DNA of 64,000 nucleotides from Lepas anatifera (taxonomy: Eukaryota; Arthropoda; Thecostraca; Lepadidae). The notes below the pieces were generated by a model. The model was given only the letters and a program-made list of their open reading frames with translations, had not been told where the DNA came from and did no database searches. This document shows positions 12,217 through 22,725 of the stretch, piece by piece; position 1 is the stretch's first letter; the number at the start of each line of letters is the position of its first letter. Made by a program: the position numbers and the translations under genes. The stretch spans positions 62,001-126,000 of the forward strand of contig JAOTON010002124.1 of the NCBI GenBank assembly GCA_034440635.1, given 5' to 3'.

Positions 12217-14575
12217 AGAAAACTATTAAATTTATTCCAAATTTATAAAAAATCTAAATAAATAGCTTCGGTAAACATATGGTCTTGAAAATGAGTTTGG
12301 ATACGTTTCTGGCATCCATATTTCGGATAAAAAGAAAAAAATATAAAAATGTCAAAATTAAAAAAAAGTTTTTTTAAATTATTTTTTGACAATTTTTTCC
12401 TCCTGTAAATGAACGAATTCTGTTAGAAATTCAACAGTGATTGAGAAAAAAGGAAAAAAATGATGAAAAACGCGTTTACCACCGCTTTTCCCGATGCTAC
12501 GTATCCTACCCACCAAAATTCGGGAGGCGGGAGGGCAGAGCTCCGACAATTTGATATCCCGATATGTTATGACGTCATGATATGCAGGGACCTCCATGCT
12601 CTTCACGTATTTCGATATCCTCCAACATGGTGTTTTTAACCCGTTCACCAAGCAAGCGCGGACAGTCTGAAGGTGTGCATCCATGATTTTCGTGCGCGCA
12701 AGGGCCCGGCTAACGAGTGGGATGGCGGGCCAATGAGGGGCGGTGCTTGGCTGGTGCATCATGTGGTAGCCTTTGAGCTTTCTTGAAATATACAGAAAAT
12801 CCTGCAATACTGCTTGAAGAAAGTACCATGCTGAAACCTGTATTAAATACTGCAAACTGCAACACGGGTACTGCAATACAAATTGCCTGTCAAAGTGCCT
12901 GTAGATACTGTCTTTGTGTTACTAAACTTATTTAGATCTCCCGATAATCTGTTGATGACAGTCCAGCCTATTTTGTTTTAACTATTCTAGCTGTATTTGG
13001 GGCATTTGTAGCATAGCTTTCTGCCATTGGTCATGGGTGAAGAAAAATAGTACAGAGATCACTGTAATGTGGAGAGCAAATTTGTAGCCTTATGTGGAAG
13101 CTTCTAACCTTTTTTCAAGGAAGCATAGCTGGTTGTAATCCTGTTGAACTATCTTACCGCCTTGAGCCCGTGTTAAACGCTGCAACAGGCAACATGGTCA
13201 GTACAGTACTAGGCAGGCGTGATGTTTTGAAATTTTCTGTCATGGTAGCCGCGGACTGCCCCGGCGTCGAACACGTTTTGCTAATATGATGGGATAATAC
13301 TGTTTTCCAGGCATGGCGTATTTTTAGGCCTTATTTTCGAAAACCGGACTGGTCTGCCGTCCCAGACTATTTGAAAAGCCAACGCTTCGTCGATAAGTTC
13401 TACAGCGGAGTTTGGTTTTGGCCGGCCGAGTACACAGACGCCCATCGCACCTGTGGACGCTCCCGGATCTGCTGGCTCGTGTGTGTGTGTGTGTGTTGGT
13501 TCTGGGTAATGTTCCCAATTCGTCGCGGTTGGCCCCTTACCTCAGGGGTCCGGGCCGCGCGAGCAAAACAGGGGCGCAGCGGAGCCGCGCTGTCTGCACT
13601 CAATCTGTGGTCAGCGGCGTCAATTACGTCCGCCGTGTTCTGTTCTTTGATTCTTCCCCTTGCTGTTCGCGCTGAAACTTTTAGTCCATGCCACCTATTT
13701 TACAGAGCTTTATTTTATATTGCTTTTAATCACCACCGATAGCAGTCAATCTCTACTCACTGACAGATAGACACGGCAAAGGCGAGACATTGCCGTCTGG
13801 AGGTCTTTCCAGCTCCGTTAAACAGCTGTCATGAAACAGCATCCTACGTATCCTGGCTACCAATATTCGGGAAGCGGGGTCGCAGAGCTCCAACAATGGG
13901 ATATATTTTGCGTATGTAGAGTGTCGCATTGCAGGTTTTGCGCTCCTGCTCGGTGATGACAAATATCTGTCACACCATTCTCGGATGCTCGCGTTGAGGC
14001 ATTAACGTGTAAGTGAATGCCTCCTTCATCAGTCCAGGGCGGAGAAACGCGAGTTGCTGGCGATGCATGATTTATTTTACACACGTTAACAATACACTAC
14101 ACTTGAACTTCACGACAACATGCGGTACAAAATGACTAGAAGAATGGCCAGCAGACTATCGCCGTCCGGAGCGGAAGAGGGGGGCCTGGAACAGAAAAAA
14201 ACAGAGGGTTAGATCAGACAATAATTACATCAAGTATTGGTGAAAGTTAGCTCAGAGACTCATCCACATGTGTTCCAAGCAGTGGAGAGAACAAGTTAAC
14301 GCAAAGTCATTTCATAAAACAAAATGGATAGGTGTCAGTGTAGATAGCAGGTGCAAGGCTTCGGATAGCCCCGTTTGCAGTACCAAAACAATCAGCTGTG
14401 AGTTGCGGTACATATTTTGGCATCCCACATCGTAGGTGCATCACCCCAGAATGCTTTAGTTTAGACAAGAACGCTGCAGTTTAGAAAAGAAGATATCATT
14501 TTTAAAAATTAGAAAATCAACGCTAGAAACGTCACAATACAATAAACATTTAACGTTCTGCTTCCACAATATACA
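12217..14575. other. No gene recognised; low-complexity and repeat traces
   Basis: A 165-codon minus-strand frame at 12379-12876 has no domain I recognise. Part of it (near 12480-12560) is a diverged repeat of 13840-13910, which argues for non-coding repeat DNA. A short GT microsatellite lies at about 13481-13497. The 3' untranslated region of the recombinase-like gene may extend below 14576. The nearest minus-strand AATAAA I see is at 14071-14076. Confidence 0.4.
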
Positions 14576-14911
14576 CTAGTGATTACTAATGATCAATTGT
14601 GGTCGTGTTAAACTCATTAGACGCTTGGTCTTCCGGTACCACTGCACCACGGAGCGGTTGAAGCCCAGGGCCATCCTGGCCATGCCGATGAAGGCCTGGG
14701 CGTCGCGAAACGGCATTCCGGTGACGGGGTTCAGCAGCCGCGGACCAGCAGCGAGGTAGAAGTAGATGATCGCCGTCTCGGCCGGCGACCACCTCGCGAA
14801 CTGGCTGCGGCTGCTGGGCTGCATTCCCCAGGAGCTGGACCGGTAGCTCTGGCCGTCGCCGAGCCCGTACTCGGCCCTGGCGACGGCGTAGAATGCAGCC
14901 AGGGACCCCAT
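14576..14911 (-). CDS. Recombinase-like gene: terminal exon
   Basis: Acceptor CTGCCTCGACAG, 111 codons to TGA at 14576. RWSPAETAIIYFYLAAGPR followed by FIGMARMALGFNRSVVQWYR and a basic tail. Related Crypton-like proteins, as I recall them, end in a Myb/SANT-like domain with a W...E pattern, and this fits. It would be untranslated if the TAG in the His/Tyr exon is real. Confidence 0.65.
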   Translation of the reverse strand: MGSLAAFYAVARAEYGLGDGQSYRSSSWGMQPSSRSQFARWSPAETAIIYFYLAAGPRLLNPVTGMPFRDAQAFIGMARMALGFNRSVVQWYRKTKRLMSLTRPQLIISNH

Positions 14912-17900
14912 CTGTCGAGGCAGATATGGATATTTGTTACTACCGGAAATAGTCTATGGCGGGGTCTAGGAATAGTTTGTGTGGGGGGCAAACCAACGTA
15001 TGGGAAAACGCCTGAGGAAAATCACGAACACCGAATTTGCCCCAATTCATCAGCTTTGAGGGCCTGGATACAGTTTTATATTTTTGAGGACAGCGATACC
15101 CTTGGTCCCCCTGAATCCATCAGCGGAATGACTAACTCTAAACTCCGTTAGGTAAGATTGCAATTTATCCTGGGATGAGACAATATACACAAAAAAGCAA
15201 ATGATCTGGCACGTAGGCACATTAACTTTAGGCATGTGCCCTTTAAATATCAGGGAAAATAGATGACGCAGTGATACTTACCACCCGAATGCCTGTTTCT
15301 TCCTCGACCGCTACCGTGGCACCGGTAGGGAAGGGCACACTGCCAGTTCCCTGCGACGCAGTGTCAAACAATCAACGGCCTGCAATTGTACCCGTAAATT
15401 CACTTGAATAGTTTCGCCATCAGCGATTGAGGCCTTGCATATTTTCTAAATTCGATATTATGCACATTAAACCAGCCAACAGTTGGGTTCCCTGTCAATT
15501 ACCAGTTGATTTACAAGAGCTGTATTTCGAAAGAATTAGTCGGATATATCGCGAAGAATGTTTACTTTCATCCGTGTTCTTCACCATGTAACATTTCTAA
15601 TTATTCCAAAACGAATTAATGCTTACCAGTGAGCGGACGGCCTCCTGCAGCATCGTGCCTACTGCAGCTTGTGCAGCAGGCCAAGCGACCTGCGAAGCAG
15701 AATGGCAATGCTGAAATCAGTCTGCCTTATCTGGTGAAGGGATATTATTTTAGCGTGGGCTACACCATCAACAAAATTCACCTGGGCTATTGCACCGTGA
15801 TTTGCAGTAACATCACATTATTAAATCATACAATGTATTCATACTTTAGAGGCGGTCAAAGGTTATTTGCATAGAACGCCTTGAAAAGACCATCGCTCGA
15901 TTGATGATGGAATTTTGCAGGGGCTTCAGGGCCGTCTCCACCGCCACACATGATCAGGGCTGATTTGATATTTCATTTTCAGAGATAAGAGCCTGCTAAC
16001 CTGGGGCCTTCCCTCAACAGGTGCAGGCAGCACTGCCTCTGTCGCTTCCCGACGGGGCGGCGGCGGCAACGGGGCCTCCCAACGGGGCAGCGGTGCCGGG
16101 GCCTCCAGACAGGGCGGCAGTGCCGGTGCCGGGGCCTCCAGACCGAGCAGCGGCAGCGGTGGCAGCATCTGCTCCAATGAAGCAAATGCTGCCTCCAGAG
16201 ACAGCTGACGAGAAACACATTGCAATTAGTTATAATTATCTCTCTACCAGTCGGGGAGTCATGCTGATCACAAAGTTCCGGTCATGAAACACGTTTCAAA
16301 TGAAGTACCGGGATACCATACATATTGTTTTTTTTTAAGAGCAAGTGACACATACCTTCCTCTTAGGACTTTAACTGAGCTACAGCGCGAGTCATTTGAT
16401 CATTTCATTTCCAGTGATTAGAGCCTGCTAACCTGGGGCCTTTCCTCAACAGGTGCAGGCAGCACCGTCTCTGCCGCTTCCCGACGGGGTGGTGCCGGTG
16501 CCGGGGCCTCCCGACGGGGTGGTGCCGGTGCCGGGGCCTCCCGACGGGGTGGTGCCGGTGCCGGGGCCTCCCGACGGGGTGGTGCCGGTGCCGGGGCCTC
16601 CCGACGGGGTGGGGCCGGTGCCGGGGCCTCCCGACGGGGCGGCGGTGGTGCCGGGGCCTCCCGACGGGGCAGTGGCAGCGGTGGTAGCATCTGCTCCAAT
16701 GGAGCAAATGCTGCCTCCAGAGACAGCTGACGAGAAACACATTGCATTAAAACATCATCATCTCTCTACAAGTCGGGGAGTCATGCTGATAAGAAAGTTC
16801 CGGCCGTGAAACATGTTTAAAAGGAAGTACTTGAGTATCATATAGTTCCTTTTGTGACGGGAAAGTGACAAACGTTTTCCTGTCAGCAATTATCTGAGCT
16901 ACAGCGCGAGTCATTTGTATTAAATTTCCAATGATCCAATGCTAACCTGGGGCCTCCCCTCCACCGGCGCGGGCAGCACCGTCTCTGCCGCTTCCCGACG
17001 GGGCGGCGGCGGCGACGGGGCCTCCCGACGGGGCGGCGGCGGGGCCGGGACCTCCCGACGGGGCGGCAGCGGTGGCGGGGCCTTCAGAGACAGCTGAAGA
17101 GAAACACAGTGTGAGTGAACAATGCTCATCTCCATTCTGAGAAGTGGGCATGACCGAGCAAGTATGAAAATTAAACACGAGCTTATCAATGGCCGTATGC
17201 GGTGAACCAAAGTTAAGGTTTCCGGTATGGCCAAGCTACACACGCAGTCTTGGCTAAAAACATTGGACTGACTAACCTGGGCCGTCAGCTGCTCGGGTGC
17301 AGGCCGCACCACCGTCGCGGCTGGCTCCCGACGGGATGAGGGGGGCGGTGGTCTCCCACCGGAGGCTGGCTCCAGGGACAGCTGAGGACAAACAGTATGG
17401 AGAGACATGTTTATACCCCTGCTAGACACTGGCCACGCTGATAAGAAAAGTCGAAGTATGTCCATTCTATCACATTCGTTGCGCAGCTGCTGCAAAGCCA
17501 TTTACTTATCTATCAGCTTTAAGTGGAAGAGCGCTTACCAGCCCGGTCCTAAACGAAGCCGCATAGGACGCTATGCGGCTGCGGTGCCCCTAGGCCATGT
17601 AGGCTGATTCGGCGGTGGTGGTGGAGTGGGCCCGGACCTCAGCCGCCACCTCCGCCGAAAAGCCTATCACGCCTCGTTCACGGAGTGCCCGGTCCTGCAA
17701 AGCACGGCAGGGCACCGCTGTCACTGGTGATTCATGGATGAGGAATAGAAGAATCACCCTGGCCACGAAAAGTTCATTACCGCGTAGATATGTTTCGTAA
17801 CGAGTAAAAACATTATAACACAGTATGTCTAACTAACTTCACTCAGACATTAGTAGCATAGGTGAGTTTATATCTACTTTGCCTTATACTACTCTAGTTT

Positions 17901-20900
17901 AAAAAATTCCACGCTCAGCAGGAGGTGGTAATTCACATGAGTTCAAGTCCATGATTTAGCCCGTACTTGTGAAAACATTATACAGTGTCACAACACAACG
18001 TGCCAACAAAGCGTCATCCCTAACCCGTCAGCTACTGCGTCACCTGTACTGCTACTACAGCTACATCTGCATACAAATCTTACCATAACGTTCTGGAACG
18101 TTCTGTTCCGGGACCCCGTGAACCTCCCCACCAGGTTGGGAGCCGGCCCCATTTCCAGGAGCGCTGCGGCCTCTTGCAGCCTCTGGTTGAGCGACTCCGT
18201 GCTGGTAGAGACGCCCACCAGCACGGAGGGGTTGTCGGCTGCAATAGAACACGCCAATGAGTCAATTACCCAGCGCAAATTTCTCAACTCCCCTGACTCT
18301 ATCACTGGCTCAACATTGCGTAGTATGCCAGTGACTTACCACCCGGCCTTACTTATTTAGGTGTTTTGCCAAATTGCTTACATCATATGGCGTTTCTGTA
18401 TCGTTTCAACGTTTGATACACACAAACTTTATTTTCATTACATCATGAGCTACGCACAGATGCCAGTTCATACCTGACTTGGTCATCCTCTGGCGGAGGA
18501 TGGGCCGCAGCTCCGCCGTGAAATGGCGCAGAGCCAGCATCACTGTTGATGAGATGACCAGCAGCAGCTGGCCGTGGGAGCGGAGGGTCTTGCTGCGGGA
18601 CGTGTAGAACGACCACCAGCGCGATCCCTCGTACTCAAACGGCTGACAGGACGACACAAACATTGACGGCACGGTCAGTGTGCACTGGCATTTCAGCAAG
18701 TACCTGGCTTGGCGAATAGTGTTGCTGGTACCAGGAAATTGTCGTGGCACCATTGGGAATATGTTCTTTATCAACAAAACAAACAGCTTTCTTGCTCAGT
18801 GATTGTAGTCTGATTTCTTTCAGTTTAGCAGAAAAGTCACAATTCAACTTCGCTGACCGGACTACCCAACATCATTCACACACACACATACTCAGCGCTC
18901 AAATACATTTACATGACACTCTAACACAGGGAAATAGGCGAAACAAACCATTACAAATGCTAGATAGGTACCTCAGCTCCGGCCATCTCCTCCTCAGTGA
19001 AGCCGACGAGGGCTCCAGTCCTGGCGCCGCCCAGGTTAGAAAGGGCGATGAAGAGCATCCTGTGATGGAGAGACAAAACATCCAGCTTTTGATACCTGCT
19101 TCATCAAGATTGATTTACTGGGGAGGACTTATACAGTTGGTGGTAACAATGTTGTTGGCTCCATGCAGGGGCGCCGCCACAGAATTTTCGCAGGGGGGGG
19201 ACGGACCCGGGCTGGTGCTGACCGGGGGAGGCGAATTTTGGCATATTCGGTACCTGACAGCATTAATGACGATTGACCCAAAAATTTTGGGGGGGACGTC
19301 CCCCCCTGGTTGGCCAACAGGGGGGGGACGCGTCCCCCCCGTCCCCCGCCTTCGGCGCCCATGGCTCCATGGTGAAGAGACCAGGAGAGGGAGTTTACTG
19401 TATTTACACATAATCACGTTACAGGTTCACGTTGAACGCTTCGCCCTTCCATAAACGACCAGGATCGACTGGTTATGACGAGATATTTTATTTTGTTGCA
19501 TTATACGGCCACCGACGCTTGGGAAACTCACGCCCTAAACTGCTGGGCCAGCTGATAAGTTGGGGCCATCCCCATCGCTTCACGGAGGTAGCGCTGAGTG
19601 ATGGCCTCGATCAGCAGGCGCTCATCAGCCGAGAGGGTGAGGGCCGGGTCCCTCTTCGCCTCCTCCCGCTGTGCCCTCTGCAGGCTGATAGCTGAGAAAC
19701 GCACAAATGCACGACTACTTAGTACAAAAACATAAATTTCCTTTGGTGAGCTGAAATGGAGGAACTCAGATAACGTAAGCAAAGCGGACACTAGGTAACA
19801 AGCAACACAATTGCGAATTATAAACTTCAAATTCCTCAGCCTTGGCGGTGACAGCCTTCTGCACACAATCCGTGTATCGCCCTTGGGTGAATCCAGGAGC
19901 AACTTGTCATGCACAGAACGCTTTATAAAGAAGTCTTTAGCTAACTGGATACTATAGAGCCGGACAAAAGTGTCATACACATAATGCCTTATAAAGAACC
20001 CTTGTTTCAGCAGTGACTCACCCTGGCCGTACTGATCTCGCAGCCGGGTGAGGCCCAAGGAAAGCTGGCGGAACGGAGCCGTGATGGCCTGGTTCCGCAG
20101 CCGCCAGCTGTTGTCCGCGATCCAGGTGCACAGGTGGCGGACTGCCTTAAGCAGCCGCTCACCGTTGGCAGGCCTGGAGCGGAGCTCGGCCTCGATGGTG
20201 TTGAAGATCTGGGGGAACCATCCGTTTCTGTGACAAGCTGAAATTGAAAAGTAAACCTGCCGCAATATAATATTTGCATTATAATTTAAGCAACCAATTC
20301 TATCTTTGTCTGATAACTTCATGTTTGAAAAAGACACACATACACGTATTGGCATAATATCATTACAAAATCAATACAAATATAGAACTGTGGTGATACT
20401 TAATCAACAGAGCGTCACTCTGGTCTTCAAGATTCAGACGGCAGGGTATGCAATGGTTTCACTGTGCACTGGAGGAACAATGTGGGTTCTCCTTTTAAAT
20501 ATAATAGTTGTCTTTGCACAGTACATGTATATGTTCAAATTATGTCTCAGTGCTCACCGCCTCCTTTTTGGCCTGACTGGTGACAATATGCCGCCAGTCA
20601 GGGCGGCTGTCTAAGCCGGAGGCTCTCAACACCTGTTCCGCCCCCGCCACGTTGGCCGCCCAGGACTGGGCGTACTGAAACACAACACAAAGCATCGACA
20701 TCAGCAGAACATGTAAAAGTTTTTTCAACGAAACCGCCGGGAAAGTTCACTGTGGTTCATGCGGTATATGAGAGGACCATTCGTGTTATTGGTTATGATA
20801 CTTTTTAAGGGATAGCCATCATACAATGCTTCTGCTTTCAGTCAACGCCTTTCAGTTGCACAACAAATAACCAACAATCGTGCATGCTAGCCTCCTAAGA

Positions 20901-22686
20901 CTTTTCATATGGAAAATATGTATTATAGTTTGCAACTATAGAATTCTCTGTCTCTCTTGGTAAAAAGTATATCTTTACGTGTCAACAGCAAAACTTACCG
21001 TGCCGGTGTGGCGGAACAGGGGGTGGTCGGCGCCATCCTCTACGATGGAGGCCCCGAGGATATCTTCTGGCCGTAGGTGGCCAGGCAGGGGGGTCACTTC
21101 CTCCTCGGGAAGCAGGCTAGCCGCCTCCCGAGATGAAACAATGGCCTGCGTACGGTAGGACATGTCACCGCTGAAAAACCTGTATAATTTCTAGTGTTTA
21201 TCTTAACATCACTCTGAACCTTCTTGTAATTTTGTTCCTAGTTCCAAATGACTAGTTTCCCTCAATCCACAATGTAAAATGCTGACGACTTAGGTAAGTA
21301 TGTTTTGTTGTAACTTGCACGTCGAACAATTGGCAAACGAAATGGGCTTTAACTGGGGCCTCACAGAAGTATGTTGCTCATTTATGACCAATAAATCAAT
21401 AAACCGCATGAGCAACTGCTTATAGTTTTCTACTGTATTTATGACAAGATTATATGTTTATCATTTGTATTGCTAGTTTAGCAATTAGTTGGTCACTGTC
21501 ACATTTCTATAAATACATAAACGTAACAAGAATAGCAGGAACAAATCCAGATTCTTGGTGCTCACCAGAATATCCTCGAAGGCGCTCTTATCGCAGGGGA
21601 TGTAGAGACGCGCGACCGCCTCCTCCGTGAGGGCCCGTAGGCGCTGCAAAAAAACGCGGTGATTCGTAATGCCTGCACGGGACCGCCTACTATGTTGCTT
21701 ATTTACCGGTCATAGCACTACTGATTTCTTCTGATTATGTGTTTTTAGCTACGATTCATGAACGACAATTGTTCACAATTGCGGGAAACGGCTCTCCGAA
21801 GCTTCAGCGCCGACAACGATAAGTATTTAGGCGATTTGATGACAACGTCGATACGATTTTCAAACCGAATACAATTGTACAGAGAAACAGCGTTACATCA
21901 ACGGTTACATACACTGACAAAATATAGCGCAGAAATAGCAAAAAGCTGAAAAGAAAAATACCACACTGCCATCTTTAAGGACCGAGATAATGTCTTGCAT
22001 AGAACGCCTTAAAAAAGGCCCGTAATAAATGAATGTCATTGTCTCAGCAGTTGTCACGCAACTTGTATGACATAACCTGTATTTGAGCATCATGACAGTA
22101 GTGACAGTCATTTAGATGCATGTAGACCTCGAGGGCCTGCAAGAACAGGAAAACTCACCACGTTCCGCAAGAACCGCTCCTCCCGCGGCGCATCATCTCC
22201 GGGATGTTGTTTCCCGCAGTGATGGAGCAGGTTCTTGCGGCCCTTTGCGCCCCGCCCGAACGGCTTGTGCCCAGGGCAGCGAGGGCAGCGAACCTCAGCA
22301 CTGCGGGAGAGTCAAACGCAATGTCAAATTTGGAACAGGTCCAGTCATTTCAATGATTCTAGGTAATACTGGCTGCATCCAGGTTTCGTCGGAAACATAT
22401 TGGGCTGACATTTGAAAAAAATAAACAGAACAGTTTAGAAGTTGCAAAGTCATTCCGGCAGAAATTTTAACATGGTACAATCATGCTTATATTGCTGAAG
22501 CGACTCACTGCTCTGGGTTTTGGGCCACGTAGAGCCGGACGGCACCCCGGTTGATGAGGTCCCTGTAGAGCCGGAACCTCTGCCGCTCTACAGGGTCGCT
22601 GCACCTCTGGGTGTGCCGCCGGGCCGTCACGCCGTCCGGGTAGGTCCTGCCGCAGTGGCAGACCACCATCCCCTTCGGCGCAGGCT
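14576..22686 (-). CDS. Zinc-finger tyrosine-recombinase (Crypton-like) gene, 18 exons reconstructed
   Basis: Exons in transcript order are 22686-22509, 22300-22159, 21643-21566, 21145-20999, 20674-20558, 20208-20022, 19691-19532, 19059-18972, 18642-18474, 18238-18084, 17694-17539, 17381-17277, 17093-16947, 16726-16433, 16204-16001, 15689-15627, 15350-15282 and 14911-14576. Every junction has GT and AG, and all phases fit, giving 930 codons with a single in-frame TAG at 17590-17592. Domain order is two Cys/His zinc fingers, a helical linker, a tyrosine-recombinase core with Arg, Lys, Arg, His and Tyr positions, four proline-rich exons and a C-terminal helical domain. The start exon is not found; above 22700 I see only repeats. 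I infer a DNA-binding recombinase or a host gene derived from one. The family call rests on recalled motifs such as HKT, GHS and YY in Crypton-like proteins. The TAG means this copy may be a pseudogene, a null allele or an assembly error. Confidence 0.65.
15282..15350 (-). CDS. Recombinase-like gene: small linker exon 2
   Basis: 23 codons, acceptor TGCGTCGCAG, donor GTAAGT, phase 0-0. GTGSVPFPTGATVAVEEETG. The acceptor lacks a strong pyrimidine tract. Confidence 0.55.
15627..15689 (-). CDS. Recombinase-like gene: small linker exon 1
   Basis: 21 codons, acceptor TGCTTCGCAG, donor GTAAGC, phase 0-0. VAWPAAQAAVGTMLQEAVRS. Called from splice sites and phase only. Confidence 0.6.
16001..16204 (-). 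CDS. Recombinase-like gene: proline-rich repeat exon d
   Basis: 68 codons, phase 0-0. It starts LSLEAAFASLEQMLPPL like exon c and ends LPAPVEGRPQ. The intron upstream of its acceptor also resembles the intron upstream of exon c (GTCGGGGAGTCATGCTGAT shared), which shows that exon and intron were duplicated together. Confidence 0.8.
16433..16726 (-). CDS. Recombinase-like gene: proline-rich repeat exon c (expanded)
   Basis: 98 codons, phase 0-0, donor GTTAGC. After LSLEAAFAPLEQMLPPL it holds about seven 10-residue RREAPAPAPP units made by a 30-bp minisatellite (about 16480-16670), then LPAPVEERPQ. Both DNA and protein repeat are in register, so unit number can change without breaking the frame. 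Confidence 0.8.
16480..16680. repeat. 30-bp coding minisatellite
   Basis: Units of CCGGGGCCTCCCGACGGGGT plus GGTGCCGGTG repeat about six to seven times. They code for the 10-residue proline-rich units of exon c on the minus strand. Confidence 0.9.
16947..17093 (-). CDS. Recombinase-like gene: proline-rich repeat exon b
   Basis: 49 codons, phase 0-0, acceptor TTTCTCTTCAG, donor GTTAGC. It starts LSLKAPPPLPPRREV and ends LPAPVEGRPQ, with three copies of a PPRREAPxPP unit. Probably disordered and basic. Confidence 0.75.
17277..17381 (-). CDS. Recombinase-like gene: proline-rich repeat exon a
   Basis: 35 codons, phase 0-0, acceptor TTTGTCCTCAG, donor GTTAGT. It starts LSLEPASGG, then PPPPSSRREP, and ends Q. 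It is the most diverged of four tandem exons with the same start (LSL) and end (Q). Confidence 0.75.
17539..17694 (-). CDS. Recombinase-like gene: His/Tyr exon with in-frame TAG
   Basis: Acceptor CGTGCTTTGCAG, donor GTAAGC, 52 codons, phase 0-0. EVRAHSTTTAESAYMA matches the terminal box (H-S ... T ... Y) of tyrosine recombinases, with Tyr as the expected nucleophile. The codon after AYMA is TAG at 17590-17592. The inverted partial copy at 31349-31746 has CAG (Gln) there. If real, the stop leaves the recombinase core nearly whole and removes all C-terminal exons. Confidence 0.7.
18084..18238 (-). CDS. Recombinase-like gene: Arg II exon
   Basis: Acceptor CTATTGCAG, donor GTAAGA. DNPSVLVGVSTSTESLNQRL then PNLVGRFTGSRNRTFQNVM. 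The GSRNRTF segment sits where HxxR of box II is expected. The Arg is present but the usual His three residues before it is not, so activity may be altered. Confidence 0.6.
18474..18642 (-). CDS. Recombinase-like gene: beta-hairpin and catalytic Lys exon
   Basis: It starts PFEYEGSRWWSFYTSRSKT. The SKT resembles the HKT that carries the catalytic Lys in Crypton-like relatives. The following HGQLLLVISSTVMLALRHF matches the pattern of a hydrophobic strand and helix. Exit phase 1 at GTATGA is a slightly weak donor. Confidence 0.65.
18972..19059 (-). CDS. Recombinase-like gene: Arg I exon
   Basis: A short exon encoding MLFIALSNLGGARTGALVGF followed by TEEEM. The GARTGAL segment fits box I of tyrosine recombinases, where an Arg sits before a GE/GA and a T/W-x-E-D turn, so this Arg is the expected first catalytic residue. 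Exit phase 0 joins the next exon cleanly. Confidence 0.7.
19166..19363. mobile_element. hAT-type MITE in an intron
   Basis: 198 bp with imperfect terminal inverted repeats (CAGGGGCGCCG and CATGGGCGCCG) and a perfect 8-bp target duplication GCTCCATG at 19158-19165 and 19364-19371. The 8-bp duplication and CAG-like ends fit hAT. Another copy lies at 34598-34793. Confidence 0.85.
19532..19691 (-). CDS. Recombinase-like gene: core exon before Arg I
   Basis: Entry phase 1, exit phase 2, acceptor GTTTCTCAG, donor GTGAGT. It includes LSADERLLIEAITQRYLREA, the helix that leads into the catalytic domain. The intron after it carries a hAT-type MITE at 19166-19363. Confidence 0.75.
20022..20208 (-). 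CDS. Recombinase-like gene: N-terminal core-binding exon
   Basis: 62 codons plus one base, donor GTGAGT. The acceptor CCCCCAG at 20209 is chosen by phase. An upstream CACAG with a better pyrimidine tract would extend the exon by 19 bases and break the frame. It includes LLKAVRHLCTWIADNSWRLR, a helical bundle that fits the core-binding part of tyrosine recombinases. Confidence 0.65.
20558..20674 (-). CDS. Recombinase-like gene: helical exon
   Basis: 39 codons, acceptor GTGTTTCAG, donor GTGAGC, phase 0-0. It includes YAQSWAANVAGAEQVLRASG. No catalytic residue is expected here; it is likely part of the N-terminal arm of the recombinase. Confidence 0.7.
20999..21145 (-). CDS. Recombinase-like gene: acidic linker exon
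   Basis: 49 codons, donor GTAAGT. Two acceptors are possible. TACGCAG at 21146-21152 keeps phase 0 and is used here. TTTTCAG at 21171-21177 has the better pyrimidine tract but would break the frame with the upstream exon. The peptide is rich in Glu and Pro (LLPEEEVTPLPGHLRPEDIL). Confidence 0.6.
21566..21643 (-). CDS. Recombinase-like gene: linker exon
   Basis: A 26-codon phase 0-0 exon with a strong acceptor (TTTTTTTGCAG) and donor GTGAGC. It starts RLRALTEEAVARLYIP and is likely helical. Confidence 0.7.
22159..22300 (-). CDS. Recombinase-like gene: zinc-finger exon 2
   Basis: It encodes VRCPRCPGHKPFGRGAKG followed by NLLHHCGKQH: a CPRC pair and an HHC...H cluster, a second zinc-binding module. 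Entry phase 2 joins to CA from the previous exon, and exit is phase 0 at GTGAGT. Paired Cys-rich fingers before a recombinase core suggest DNA targeting. Confidence 0.75.
22509..22686 (-). CDS. Recombinase-like gene: zinc-finger exon 1 (first exon seen)
   Basis: It is bounded by CTTCTGCAG and GTGAGT, entry phase 1, exit phase 2. It encodes VVCHCGRTYPDGVTARRHTQ then RC, a CxC...HxxxC zinc-binding pattern near the N-terminus, followed by a basic helix (ERQRFRLYRDLINR). An upstream exon must exist to supply the start codon. Confidence 0.75.
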
Positions 22687-22725
22687 CTGCAGAAGGGCAG
22701 AACACGATCTCGTTATTACCCACAC

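Noticed and set aside
12379..12876. 165-codon minus-strand frame as a gene
   Set aside because: Part of it is a diverged repeat of 13840-13910 and no protein motif is seen.
16014..16809. Plus-strand Gly/Pro/Val-rich frames (PGPPDGVVPV)
   Set aside because: They are the antisense of the proline-rich exons. Splice sites and phases support the minus strand.
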